Positions 18,053-25,637 of a DNA stretch of 64,000 nucleotides are shown here, piece after piece. The first letter of the stretch is position 1. Each line of letters begins with the position of its first letter. The translations under genes were made by a program, and so were the position numbers. Location: NCBI RefSeq assembly GCF_015221995.1, contig NZ_JADFFM010000001.1:2976001-3040000 (forward strand). The letters are read 5' to 3'. The notes under the pieces are model-generated. The model searched no databases, had not been told where the DNA came from, and worked only from the letters and a program-made list of their open reading frames with translations. The DNA is from Mucilaginibacter boryungensis (GTDB lineage Bacteria; Bacteroidota; Bacteroidia; Sphingobacteriales; Sphingobacteriaceae).

Positions 18053-18100
18053 AGCATACTTAATACATTTAGCCTAAATTACCGGGGCGTGGTTACGGTA
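18053..18100 (+). promoter_or_regulatory. Conserved 5' element, copy 3 (before third precursor peptide)
   Basis: It contains AGCATACTTAATACATTTAG and then the hairpin TACCG - GGGCGTGGTTA - CGGTA. Compared with copy 1, the second stem pair changes from G-C to A-T on both sides, a compensatory change that keeps the stem. It ends 22 bases before the ATG at 18123. Confidence 0.7.
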
Positions 18101-18122
18101 AGATTAACTTTAATATTACGTA

Positions 18123-18341
18123 ATGGAAAAATTTAACAAACTCAGCAAAGCTGAGATGAAAAAAATCGGTGGTGGCAGTGATCATGCCTGTGATGTAGGC
18201 AGGGATTGTTCTGCTGTCGCTGGTGAATTAGCGCATTGTGCCAATGTTCCGGGTTTAAATTGTGGATGTGTCCCTGATAATAACCCCACTATATTTATTC
18301 TAACTTCGTCTTGCTTTTTAGACAACCCACCAGCTGATTAA
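18123..18341 (+). CDS. Precursor peptide 3: double-glycine leader, 6-Cys core
   Basis: A 72-residue peptide with the leader MEKFNKLSKAEMKKIGGG. The core starts at SDHACDVGRDC and has six Cys, one pair close together (NCGC). Its Pro- and Asp-rich C-terminal part, ending CFLDNPPAD, is different from those of the other two. The same reasoning applies as for peptides 1 and 2: a common leader, a C39 transporter downstream and an oxidase upstream point to an exported disulfide-rich peptide. It is the last gene before a hairpin and the transporter gene. Confidence 0.85.
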   Translation: MEKFNKLSKAEMKKIGGGSDHACDVGRDCSAVAGELAHCANVPGLNCGCVPDNNPTIFILTSSCFLDNPPAD

Positions 18342-18357
18342 AACCCAGTGATGTTTT

Positions 18358-18391
18358 AGGCAACCATTAGAAGTTATTCTGATGGTTGCCT
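18358..18391 (+). terminator. Hairpin between peptide genes and transporter gene
   Basis: A 15-bp stem (18358-18372 with 18377-18391, one T-G wobble) with the loop GTTA. No T-run follows, so it may be a weak terminator, an RNA-stabilising hairpin or an attenuator that lowers transporter expression relative to the peptides. Confidence 0.55.
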
Positions 18392-18491
18392 TAAGTGCTG
18401 GCCACAATTTGGCCATAGTTAAAATTTATTGTAAGCGCAACGTTTCAAACAGCTTTAGTACATCTATTTCGACTTGTAAATTATATCGAAC

Positions 18492-20675
18492 TTGAAATTT
18501 CCTTTTTATAAGCAACTAGACCAAATGGACTGTGGGCCAACATGTTTGCGTATGATTTGCAAACATTTTGGGCGTAATATTGCCATTCAAAAACTGCGAT
18601 CGCTATGTTTTATAAACCGTGGCGGTGTTAATCTACTAGCTATTAGCGAAGCGGCTGAAAAAATTGGCTTCAGAACTAATGGCGTAAAATTGACATTAGG
18701 ACAGCTTAGCCAAGTCGAGCTTCCATGCATATTGCATTGGGGCCAAAACCATTTTGTGGTATTACACAAAATTAAAAAAGAAAAATATTACGTAGCCGAT
18801 CCCGGTCACGGTTTGATGGTGATTCCAGAAACTGATTTTATAAAGAAATGGTTTAGTCATAAGGACACCGAAACCGGCATAGCCTTACTTATCAGTGCCA
18901 GTCCATTATTTTATACGCGCAATGATGACAGTGAACAGCAAACTAATGTATCCTGGCTAACGATTTTGAGGTATTTTTACACCTATAAAAAACTGTTTGT
19001 ACAATTAGCCTTAGGCGTGGGTACCGGTACGCTGTTGTCTCTTATTACTCCTTTTCTTACTCAAGCTATTGTCGATGTGGGGATAAACACTGGCAATATT
19101 AATTTCGTGGACCTTATACTAATAGCACAGGTAATGTTATTTATAGGGAGCACCAGTGTAAACTTTATCCGTTCATGGATATTGCTGCATATCAGCACCC
19201 GTATTAATTTGTCTATCCTTACGGATTTTCTGATTAAGCTGATGAAGTTGCCCCTGAGTTTTTTTGAAACAAAAACTACCGGAGACATTATGCAGCGGAT
19301 GACTGATCAGCGCACTATCGAAAATTTTCTTACAGGTACTACACTCAATACATTGTTTTCGGTTATCAACCTCTTGGTATTTACCGTGGTATTGTTTTAT
19401 TACAATTCAATAATCTTTGTGGTATCGCTTATATCTACTATGTTATATGCGGGGTGGATAATGATATTTTTGAAACGCCGTCGCCAATTGAATCATAAGC
19501 AGTTTAATAATGCAGCAAGTAACCAAAGTAACATTATAGAATTGGTAAACGGCATGCAGGAAATTAAATTGAACAATTGCGAACAACAAAAACGATGGGG
19601 CTGGGAACACATACAGGTAAAATTGTTTAAATATAAGGTGCAAACCTTATCGCTTACCCAGGTTCAGCAAGGTGGTTCGATGTTTATTAATCAGGCTAAA
19701 AATATTTTAATCACTTTTTTAAGTGTCAAAGCTGTTATAGATGGTCAGATAACCCTTGGTGGAATGATGGCTATACAATATATAGTTGGGCAAGTAAGCA
19801 GCCCTATCGAGCAAATGTTGGGTTTTGTACAATCATATCAGGACGCCAAAATCAGTCTGGAACGCCTTAACGAAATCCACCAACTTGATGATGAAGAACC
19901 GGCGGATAAATATTGGCTGCATGAGTTGCCTGTCAACAAATCTATTACGATTAAAAATCTTTTTTACCGCTATCCGGGAGTCGGTAACGACCCCGTACTG
20001 GAGGATATTAACCTTACTATTCCGCAAGGAAAAACAACTGCAATCGTAGGTATGAGTGGTAGCGGAAAAACTACTATACTTAAATTATTACTACGTTTTG
20101 ACGAAGCTGAAAAAGGAGAAATAACTATTGGCAATATTCAACTAAATCAACTAAGTTTTAAAACATGGCGCAGCGCCTGCGGAACGGTAATGCAGGATGG
20201 ATTTATCTTTTCGGACACGATAGAAAAAAACATAGCAGTTAGCGACGAGTTCCCCGATCCGCTTAAGCTGCAGCAAGCGATAAACATTGCCAATATTGGC
20301 GATTTTATTGCTGAACTACCTTTTGGATTAAATACCAAAATTGGCTCAACTGGAAAGGGCATTAGTCAGGGCCAGAAACAACGCTTGCTAATTGCCCGCG
20401 CTGTGTATAAAAATCCCGATTATCTATTTTTTGACGAAGCAACCAATGCGCTCGATGCCAACAATGAACGCATTATTATGGATAACTTGAAAGGCTTTTT
20501 TAATGGCAGGACAGTTGTTGTAGTAGCGCACAGGTTAAGTACGGTAAGCAATGCAGATAATATTATAGTACTGGACAAAGGACGGATCATAGAACAGGGT
20601 TCGCATCATGAATTAACCAATCAAAAGGGAGAATACTATAATCTGGTAAAAAATCAATTGGAATTGGGAATGTGA
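18492..20675 (+). CDS. Peptidase-containing ABC transporter (C39 peptidase, membrane, ATPase)
   Basis: A 727-residue exporter that cleaves leader peptides after Gly-Gly and pumps the core across the inner membrane. The C39 domain (1-130) has the catalytic Cys14 in MDCGPTC, His87 in QNHFVVL and Asp103 in ADPGHG. The membrane domain spans about 160-440. The ATPase domain has Walker A GMSGSGKTT (Lys526), a signature ISQGQ at about 624-628, Walker B YLFFDEAT and the H-loop AHRLSTV. The only sensible start is the TTG at 18492, as the next ATG would cut off the catalytic Cys region. It probably exports the three peptides encoded upstream. Confidence 0.95.
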   Translation: MKFPFYKQLDQMDCGPTCLRMICKHFGRNIAIQKLRSLCFINRGGVNLLAISEAAEKIGFRTNGVKLTLGQLSQVELPCILHWGQNHFVVLHKIKKEKYYVADPGHGLMVIPETDFIKKWFSHKDTETGIALLISASPLFYTRNDDSEQQTNVSWLTILRYFYTYKKLFVQLALGVGTGTLLSLITPFLTQAIVDVGINTGNINFVDLILIAQVMLFIGSTSVNFIRSWILLHISTRINLSILTDFLIKLMKLPLSFFETKTTGDIMQRMTDQRTIENFLTGTTLNTLFSVINLLVFTVVLFYYNSIIFVVSLISTMLYAGWIMIFLKRRRQLNHKQFNNAASNQSNIIELVNGMQEIKLNNCEQQKRWGWEHIQVKLFKYKVQTLSLTQVQQGGSMFINQAKNILITFLSVKAVIDGQITLGGMMAIQYIVGQVSSPIEQMLGFVQSYQDAKISLERLNEIHQLDDEEPADKYWLHELPVNKSITIKNLFYRYPGVGNDPVLEDINLTIPQGKTTAIVGMSGSGKTTILKLLLRFDEAEKGEITIGNIQLNQLSFKTWRSACGTVMQDGFIFSDTIEKNIAVSDEFPDPLKLQQAINIANIGDFIAELPFGLNTKIGSTGKGISQGQKQRLLIARAVYKNPDYLFFDEATNALDANNERIIMDNLKGFFNGRTVVVVAHRLSTVSNADNIIVLDKGRIIEQGSHHELTNQKGEYYNLVKNQLELGM

Positions 20676-20676
20676 T

Positions 20677-21237
20677 ATGCAAAAAGAAGAGAGATACAAT
20701 TTAACTGATGCTGCCGGCGATGGTATAAGCGTCTCTGCGCGGCAACCTGAAGTTAATAGGAAACACACAGAGGAAATACATGAGATTATTTCCAAGGAGC
20801 CTTTATGGATCGTTAGGTGGGGGATAGTGTTAGTTGCCGCTATACTTTTACTCGTTCTATCAATTGCGGCTACTATTCGTTATCCTGATACATTAAAACT
20901 CCCGTTACGTATGTCGTCGAATACAATTTCGCCTCATCAGCCAATAGCATTAGTACAAGTTACCCAGGAACACTTTTCAGCAATAAAAATAGGCCAAAAA
21001 GCGATTGTACATTTAACAGCCTTTCCTAATGACTACTATGGGCGGCTAAGTGGCTCAATTATTTCTATTAGCGAGGAACCCGATAGGCGAGGATTATTTA
21101 CAGTTCAGTTAAAATTAGATACTACAACCTTGAAACCCCCATTTAAATTACAAAGTTGGATGACTGGAAAGGCTGAAATCATAACCAATGATGTAACTCT
21201 TTTACAACGTATATATCGCAATTTAGTTAAGATATAA
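20677..21237 (+). CDS. Short HlyD-like adaptor lacking the coiled-coil hairpin
   Basis: A 186-residue protein, where Bacteroidota HlyD-type adaptors paired with C39 exporters are usually about 400-450 residues. It keeps the cytoplasmic start, the membrane helix (about 46-70, WIVRWGIVLVAAILLLVLS) followed by IRYPDTLKLPLRM, and the C-terminal beta-barrel (AIKIGQKAIVHLTAFPNDYYGRL...) ending LLQRIYRNLVKI. The lipoyl and alpha-hairpin parts that normally reach a TolC channel are gone, while the frame stays open. It starts one base after the transporter stop. Either it is an in-frame deletion or a reduced adaptor that works differently. Confidence 0.85.
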   Translation: MQKEERYNLTDAAGDGISVSARQPEVNRKHTEEIHEIISKEPLWIVRWGIVLVAAILLLVLSIAATIRYPDTLKLPLRMSSNTISPHQPIALVQVTQEHFSAIKIGQKAIVHLTAFPNDYYGRLSGSIISISEEPDRRGLFTVQLKLDTTTLKPPFKLQSWMTGKAEIITNDVTLLQRIYRNLVKI

Positions 21238-21525
21238 TGGGATTTATTTCAGACACGTTTACCTGTTTATGTTATAAAAGGTTAGCGTTGTCCCCACAGC
21301 AAATAACACTCTTATAACTACTATTAATACACCTTATAAAACAAACGTAGAGGAGATATAGTAAAAGTCAGAAGAATTTATGCGCCAATAGTGCGCCAAA
21401 CAGACATTAAATACTTTAAGAACGACACAGTAAGTAATGAAATGTTTCGAAAAACCAACTGAAGTCAAATTTAATTAACCCGAATTATCAACAAAAGCAT
21501 AGAGAGGTAAACGATTAATTTAGAG
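21238..21525. other. Non-coding right end of the island
   Basis: This stretch between the adaptor gene and the right tRNA repeat has no ORF that I believe on either strand. It holds two direct copies of TGCGCCAA (21381-21399) and may be a remnant of an integrase region, but I see no protein evidence for this. Confidence 0.5.
21381..21399. repeat. Pair of TGCGCCAA direct repeats near the island end
   Basis: TGCGCCAA occurs at 21381-21388 and 21392-21399, 11 bases apart, about one helical turn. Such closely spaced repeats near an attachment site can be arm-type recombinase sites. This is inference only. Confidence 0.4.
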
Positions 21526-21528
21526 CAT

Positions 21529-21560
21529 AAAAAAGCTCCTTAGATTTCTCTAAGAAGCTT
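21529..21560 (-). terminator. Intrinsic terminator of tRNA-Phe
   Basis: On the minus strand a 12-bp stem (one T-G wobble) with a GAAA loop is followed by TTTTTT. It begins 6 bases after the tRNA 3' end. The same structure is duplicated at 15295-15327. Confidence 0.85.
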
Positions 21561-21565
21561 TGCTG

Positions 21566-21638
21566 TGGTACCAACTGGGATCGAACCAGTGACACAAGGA
21601 TTTTCAGTCCTTTGCTCTACCATCTGAGCTATGGTACC
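21566..21638 (-). tRNA. tRNA-Phe (anticodon GAA)
   Basis: Seventy-three bases that fold into a standard cloverleaf: acceptor GGTACCA/TGGTACC, D-stem GCTC/GAGC, anticodon stem AAGGA/TCCTT with the loop CTGAAAA (anticodon GAA), T-stem ACTGG/CCAGT with the loop TTCGATC, and discriminator A. CCA is not encoded. A TAnnTTTG box lies 17 bases upstream and an intrinsic terminator lies just downstream. Confidence 0.97.
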
Positions 21639-21654
21639 GCCCGTTTTGGGATTG

Positions 21655-21662
21655 CAAATGTA
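21655..21662 (-). promoter_or_regulatory. Putative -7 promoter box of tRNA-Phe
   Basis: The minus strand reads TACATTTG, an exact TAnnTTTG match, 17 bases upstream of the tRNA 5' end. The degenerate copy on the left has no such box. Confidence 0.5.
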
Positions 21663-21881
21663 GTTTGTTTTTTTGTTTTTTAAAACTTTTTTAAAGATAA
21701 TTATTACTTATTCCTTCATCTTTCCTGTAATTATTTAAAAACGTGCAAGATACCCCGGTAAATTTCTTCAAATTATTTTTAACCATTTTAAATTATCCTT
21801 TATCATCCTAACATCTTTATTATTTTACCCTCATAATAAAAACTAATTTTCTACTTTAGCTTTAAATACTATGCATGCATA

Positions 21882-23180
21882 ATGGTAGGACAAATTATAT
21901 TCATCATCATTCTGGGCTTTGCCATTTATCTTTTTAGTAAGAACGCGGGTAAAATACGCCGGAACATTTTATTGGGTAAAGATACCGATCGCAGCGACAA
22001 CCCTGCCCTACGCTGGAAAATCATGGCCAAAATAGCTTTAGGTCAAACTAAAATGGTAAAACGGCCTGTCGCTGCAATTATGCACTTTTTTATCTACGTT
22101 GGTTTTATCATTATCAACCTTGAAGTGCTGGAGATCATGATCGATGGTATCTTCGGGTCGCACCGTATCTTCAGCAAACCCCTGGGCAGCCTGTACGGCT
22201 TATTAATTGGCGGTTTCGAGATATTAGCCATTCTGGTATTAACCGCGTGCGTGGTTTTTCTGTGCCGTCGCAATATTCTGCACCTGAAACGCTTTAGCGG
22301 CGTAGAAATGAAGGAATGGCCAAAATCCGACGCTAACTATATTCTTTGTATTGAGATCTTGTTAATGACGGCCTTCCTGACTATGAATGCCGCCGATTAT
22401 AAATTACAATTACAGCATTTTGGCCATTATATTACTGCCGGCAGTTTCCCCGTTAGTTCGCTGATTGCCCCGCTCTTGCCTGAAAACGCACGGGTATTAG
22501 CAGGCATTGAACGCGGCTGCTGGTGGTTCCATATCATCGGGATACTGGCGTTTTTAAACTACCTGCCCTATTCAAAGCATTTTCATATTCTACTGGCTTT
22601 CCCCAATACTTATTATTCAAACCTTAACCCTAAAGGTAAATTTACCAATATGGCGTCGGTGACTAACGAAGTGAAAGCAATGCTTGATCCTTCCTTCGTT
22701 CCAGAAACTACAGCCGAAGTCGCTCGTTTTGGTGCAAAGGATGCTACCGACCTGACCTGGAAAAACCTGATGGAAGCTTACACCTGTACCGAATGCGGGC
22801 GCTGTACTTCAGTTTGCCCTGCTAATATTACGGGCAAATTACTATCGCCGCGCAAAATCATGATGGATACACGCGACCGGATTACTGAAATTGGCAATAA
22901 TATTAACAAGCACGGTAAAGATTATGTTGATGAAAACGTATTATTAGACAATTACATTACCCGCGAAGAGCTTTGGGCCTGCACCAGTTGCAATGCCTGC
23001 GTAGAGGCTTGTCCGGTAAACATTAACCCGCTGGAGATCATTACCGAGATGCGCCGCTATGTAGTGATGGAAGAATCACAGGCGCCTGCCAGTTTAAACA
23101 ACATGTTTGGCAACGTAGAAAACAATGGCGCTCCATGGAAATACAGCCAGGCCGATAGGTTTAATTGGGCGGAAAAATAA
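21882..23180 (+). CDS. Membrane-bound 4Fe-4S dicluster oxidoreductase subunit
   Basis: A 432-residue protein with an N-terminal membrane part (about five helices, residues 1-240) and a C-terminal ferredoxin-like part. The latter has two cluster motifs, CTECGRCTSVCP and CTSCNACVEACP. The layout resembles HdrC/GlpC-like or DsrM-like proteins that pass electrons between the quinone pool and a soluble Fe-S partner. The CCG-domain protein encoded 51 bases downstream is the likely partner. In Bacteroidota such pairs are usually called (Fe-S)-binding proteins, and the electron donor or acceptor is not known. Confidence 0.92.
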   Translation: MVGQIIFIIILGFAIYLFSKNAGKIRRNILLGKDTDRSDNPALRWKIMAKIALGQTKMVKRPVAAIMHFFIYVGFIIINLEVLEIMIDGIFGSHRIFSKPLGSLYGLLIGGFEILAILVLTACVVFLCRRNILHLKRFSGVEMKEWPKSDANYILCIEILLMTAFLTMNAADYKLQLQHFGHYITAGSFPVSSLIAPLLPENARVLAGIERGCWWFHIIGILAFLNYLPYSKHFHILLAFPNTYYSNLNPKGKFTNMASVTNEVKAMLDPSFVPETTAEVARFGAKDATDLTWKNLMEAYTCTECGRCTSVCPANITGKLLSPRKIMMDTRDRITEIGNNINKHGKDYVDENVLLDNYITREELWACTSCNACVEACPVNINPLEIITEMRRYVVMEESQAPASLNNMFGNVENNGAPWKYSQADRFNWAEK

Positions 23181-23231
23181 TGTGCAGATATGCAAATGTG
23201 CGTATGTGCAAATGATTAATGAAAACATCAA

Positions 23232-24116
23232 ATGGAAAATATAAACCCTGAAATAAATACTAATTCCGAGAACGAAATTCCGAAATCCGATATCGATTCT
23301 AATTCCGAAATCGAAAATTCGAAATCCGAAATATTAGTAGTCCCTACCATGGCCGAAATGGTAGCCCAAGGCAAAACACCCGATATTTTATTTTGGGTGG
23401 GCTGCGCCGGTAGTTTTGATGAACGCGCGCAAAAAATAACGCGCGATATCTGCAAAATACTGCAGTATGTGGGCATGAGTTATGCCGTATTGGGTACCGA
23501 AGAAAGCTGCACCGGCGACCCGGCCAAACGTACCGGTAACGAGTTTTTGTTCCAGATGCAGGCCATGATGAATATTGAGGTGCTGAACGGCTATGATGTA
23601 AAGAAGATTGTAACCGGCTGCCCGCATTGCTTTAATACCATTAAAAATGAATACCCTGGCCTGGGCGGAAACTACGAAGTGATCCACCACTCGCAATTGA
23701 TACAGCAATTAATTGACGAAGGCAAACTAAAGGCCGAGGGGGGTGAAAGCTTTAAAGGCCGACGTATTACCTATCACGATCCCTGTTATCTTGGCCGCGG
23801 TAATGATGTGTACGAAGCCCCGCGCCGGTCGTTAGAGATATTGGATGCCGATCTGGTTGAAATGAAACGCTGCAAAAGCAATGGGCTATGCTGTGGCGCG
23901 GGCGGCGGGCAGATGTTCAAAGAACCCGAGCCCGGCAAAAAGGATATCAATATAGAACGGATGGAGGATATCCTGCAATCGCAGGCAAAAGTAGTAGCTG
24001 CGGCCTGCCCTTTTTGTATGACCATGTTAAGCGATGGTGTTAAGAACAGTGAAAAAGAAGGTGAGATACAAGTATTGGATATTGCCGAAATAACAGCAAG
24101 GGCAAACGGATTGTAA
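23232..24116 (+). CDS. CCG-domain (HdrB/GlpC-like) Fe-S binding protein
   Basis: A 294-residue soluble protein with two cysteine-rich CCG modules. The first has FWVGCAGSFDERA and ends TGCPHCFNTIKNEYP; the second has HDPCYLGR and SNGLCCGAGGG, with AACPFCMTML. Such modules bind an Fe-S cluster and are found in heterodisulfide reductase B and in GlpC/LldE-like oxidoreductases. It works with the membrane subunit upstream. The first 39 residues (NPEINTNSENEIPKSDIDSN...) are encoded by a CCGAAATC-type repeat, so the original start was probably the ATG at 23349 (MAEMVAQG). Confidence 0.92.
   Translation: MENINPEINTNSENEIPKSDIDSNSEIENSKSEILVVPTMAEMVAQGKTPDILFWVGCAGSFDERAQKITRDICKILQYVGMSYAVLGTEESCTGDPAKRTGNEFLFQMQAMMNIEVLNGYDVKKIVTGCPHCFNTIKNEYPGLGGNYEVIHHSQLIQQLIDEGKLKAEGGESFKGRRITYHDPCYLGRGNDVYEAPRRSLEILDADLVEMKRCKSNGLCCGAGGGQMFKEPEPGKKDINIERMEDILQSQAKVVAAACPFCMTMLSDGVKNSEKEGEIQVLDIAEITARANGL
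23266..23336. repeat. CCGAAATC-type short repeat inside the 5' end of the Fe-S gene
   Basis: A run of imperfect ATTCCGAAATC / AATTCGAAATCC units. A related stretch, AATTTCGGAATTTCGATTTC, lies between genes at 33020-33039 in the opposite sense. Here the units are in frame and give an Asn-, Ser- and Glu-rich N terminus. Confidence 0.6.
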
Positions 24117-24117
24117 G

Positions 24118-25497
24118 CTATCTGATAATAGTTACATTTCCGGTTAAGGGGGTACTACTGTTATTGGTATTAATCACGTAATAATAGGTGCCCTGGGGTA
24201 ACATTTTACCATTATAGGTACTATCCCAAGCTTTATCATATCCTTTAGATTGGAACACCAGGCTGCCAAAACGGTTGTATACACTCACATTGCAATTTGG
24301 GTAGCTAACCAGGGCCGGGATATTCCAGGTATCGTTTATGCCATCTCCATTTGGGGTAAACACGGTTGGGATGCTTACGCCTACTGCAACTGTTATTGAT
24401 GCCTGCGCTTCGCACCCATCAGTATTGGTAACCACCAGGCTATAGGTAGTTGTAGTAGCAGGACTTGCAATTGGGTTAGCTTCGGTGGTGCTGCTTAAAC
24501 CAGTAGCTGGCCCCCACTTGTAAGCAGCTATATTGCCTGTTGTAGTTGGAATTAATTGTGTGCTGCCGCCATGATTTATAACGATGTTCTTATCAAACTT
24601 AACGGTGGGGGGCGTGGCTGTTTTTACAATATATGGCTCACTTGTAACCGGCAACACACAGTGGCCTATATTGCCTGCCGTGCAGGTTATCTCATCCCCA
24701 TCCCGCAATATGCTGCTTGTAAAAACTGGGCTATTTGTACCGGTAATACTATTGTTAACACGCCATTGATAGGTTAACGCCCCGGTTTGGTTACCCAGTG
24801 TTGCTGTAAAGCTTACCGGTTTATTTGTACACACAGGGGTTTCGCTGGCAACTATGGTTAGGGCCGGTGTTATAGACGGCTTTAAATCGGGAACTATCAA
24901 AGTATCGGTATCTGCGTAGGTTTCACAACTCCCGGCATTAGTTACTGTACAGGTAACTATATCTTTCGCCTTAAGCGTCCTGATATTCATCAAACTATCG
25001 TTGCCGCTGTTTACGCCATTAACTTTCCACTGGTAGGCGGTCATGCCTTTTACTTTTCCGGTAACCTGCGATGTAAACATATACAGATCGCCCTCGCAAT
25101 CGCTGTTAGCGCTACCTGCAATAGCGATAGCAGGCTGTGGTGGCGGCCCGATGGTCAGTTCGTATTTACGCGTTATTTCTATAATGGTATGTATGGGAGG
25201 CAGATATTGACCATTTTCGTAAACGGTTTCATAACGGTCTCCGGGAAATTTGATGGTTACAAAAGTTTTTCCGCGTTTATGGATGATAAGCAATTTCCCG
25301 CTTATAGAGGCTATCGTTGTATCCTCGACGCCAATGGTTGCCGCAATTGGCAAAATCCCAATGATTGTATATTCAAATTGATGATTACAGGTATCCAATA
25401 AAGGCAATGGTTGTATTTGTGCCAAACTTTTTTGTACAAATACGTTTCCGGCCAACAGCGCCAACAAAAAAAATAGAAAACTTTTTTGCCTATGCAT
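24118..25497 (-). CDS. Secreted protein with T9SS type B C-terminal sorting domain
   Basis: A 459-residue protein. It starts with a signal peptide (MHRQKSFLFFLLALLAGNVFVQKSLAQ), followed by two or three Ig/PKD-like repeats with paired Cys (DCEGDLYMFTSQ...YQWKVNG, ETPVCTNKPVSFTATLG...YQWRVNN) and a third with YSLVVTNTDGC. The last 85 residues are the gliding-motility-type C-terminal domain (PTVFTPNGDGINDTWNIP, NVSVYNRFGSLVFQSKGY, LPQGTYYYVI), which sends the protein through the type IX secretion system to the cell surface or medium. The Ig repeats suggest adhesion or binding. The target is unknown. Confidence 0.93.
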   Translation of the reverse strand: MHRQKSFLFFLLALLAGNVFVQKSLAQIQPLPLLDTCNHQFEYTIIGILPIAATIGVEDTTIASISGKLLIIHKRGKTFVTIKFPGDRYETVYENGQYLPPIHTIIEITRKYELTIGPPPQPAIAIAGSANSDCEGDLYMFTSQVTGKVKGMTAYQWKVNGVNSGNDSLMNIRTLKAKDIVTCTVTNAGSCETYADTDTLIVPDLKPSITPALTIVASETPVCTNKPVSFTATLGNQTGALTYQWRVNNSITGTNSPVFTSSILRDGDEITCTAGNIGHCVLPVTSEPYIVKTATPPTVKFDKNIVINHGGSTQLIPTTTGNIAAYKWGPATGLSSTTEANPIASPATTTTYSLVVTNTDGCEAQASITVAVGVSIPTVFTPNGDGINDTWNIPALVSYPNCNVSVYNRFGSLVFQSKGYDKAWDSTYNGKMLPQGTYYYVINTNNSSTPLTGNVTIIR

Positions 25498-25637
25498 TAC
25501 AGGTTGCCATAATTATATCGGACTGATACCTAATTTACAGCATATTTATCTTATTAATTAAATACGGGTAGTATGATTGATTATTTGGTTAATTTAGTAG
25601 ATATTGATTGCATCGCTTAATAAGGCATATCCTTGTA

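Larger units (their letters stand above)
15406..21525. mobile_element. Putative tRNA-Phe-associated island carrying a peptide-export cassette
   Basis: The 6.1-kb segment between the two tRNA-Phe repeats carries five or six plus-strand genes with one theme: precursor peptides, a peptidase-containing exporter, a short adaptor and a disulfide-forming protein. It looks more AT-rich than the flanks. The intact tRNA lies at the right end with its 3' end facing the island, as expected for integration into a tRNA 3' end. No integrase, excisionase or transposase is visible, so the element is either a relic or moved by an enzyme encoded elsewhere. Calling it mobile is inference. Confidence 0.6.
21526..21638. 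repeat. Right direct repeat: intact tRNA-Phe plus its terminator
   Basis: Partner of the left repeat at 15292-15405. The identical 54-bp part is 21529-21582. This copy keeps a canonical tRNA and its promoter, so it is the functional side. Confidence 0.75.

Noticed and set aside
21238..21525. Integrase remnant at the right end of the island
   Set aside because: I translated the minus strand here and found only short frames with stops and no recombinase motif, so I kept only the repeat pair as an observation.
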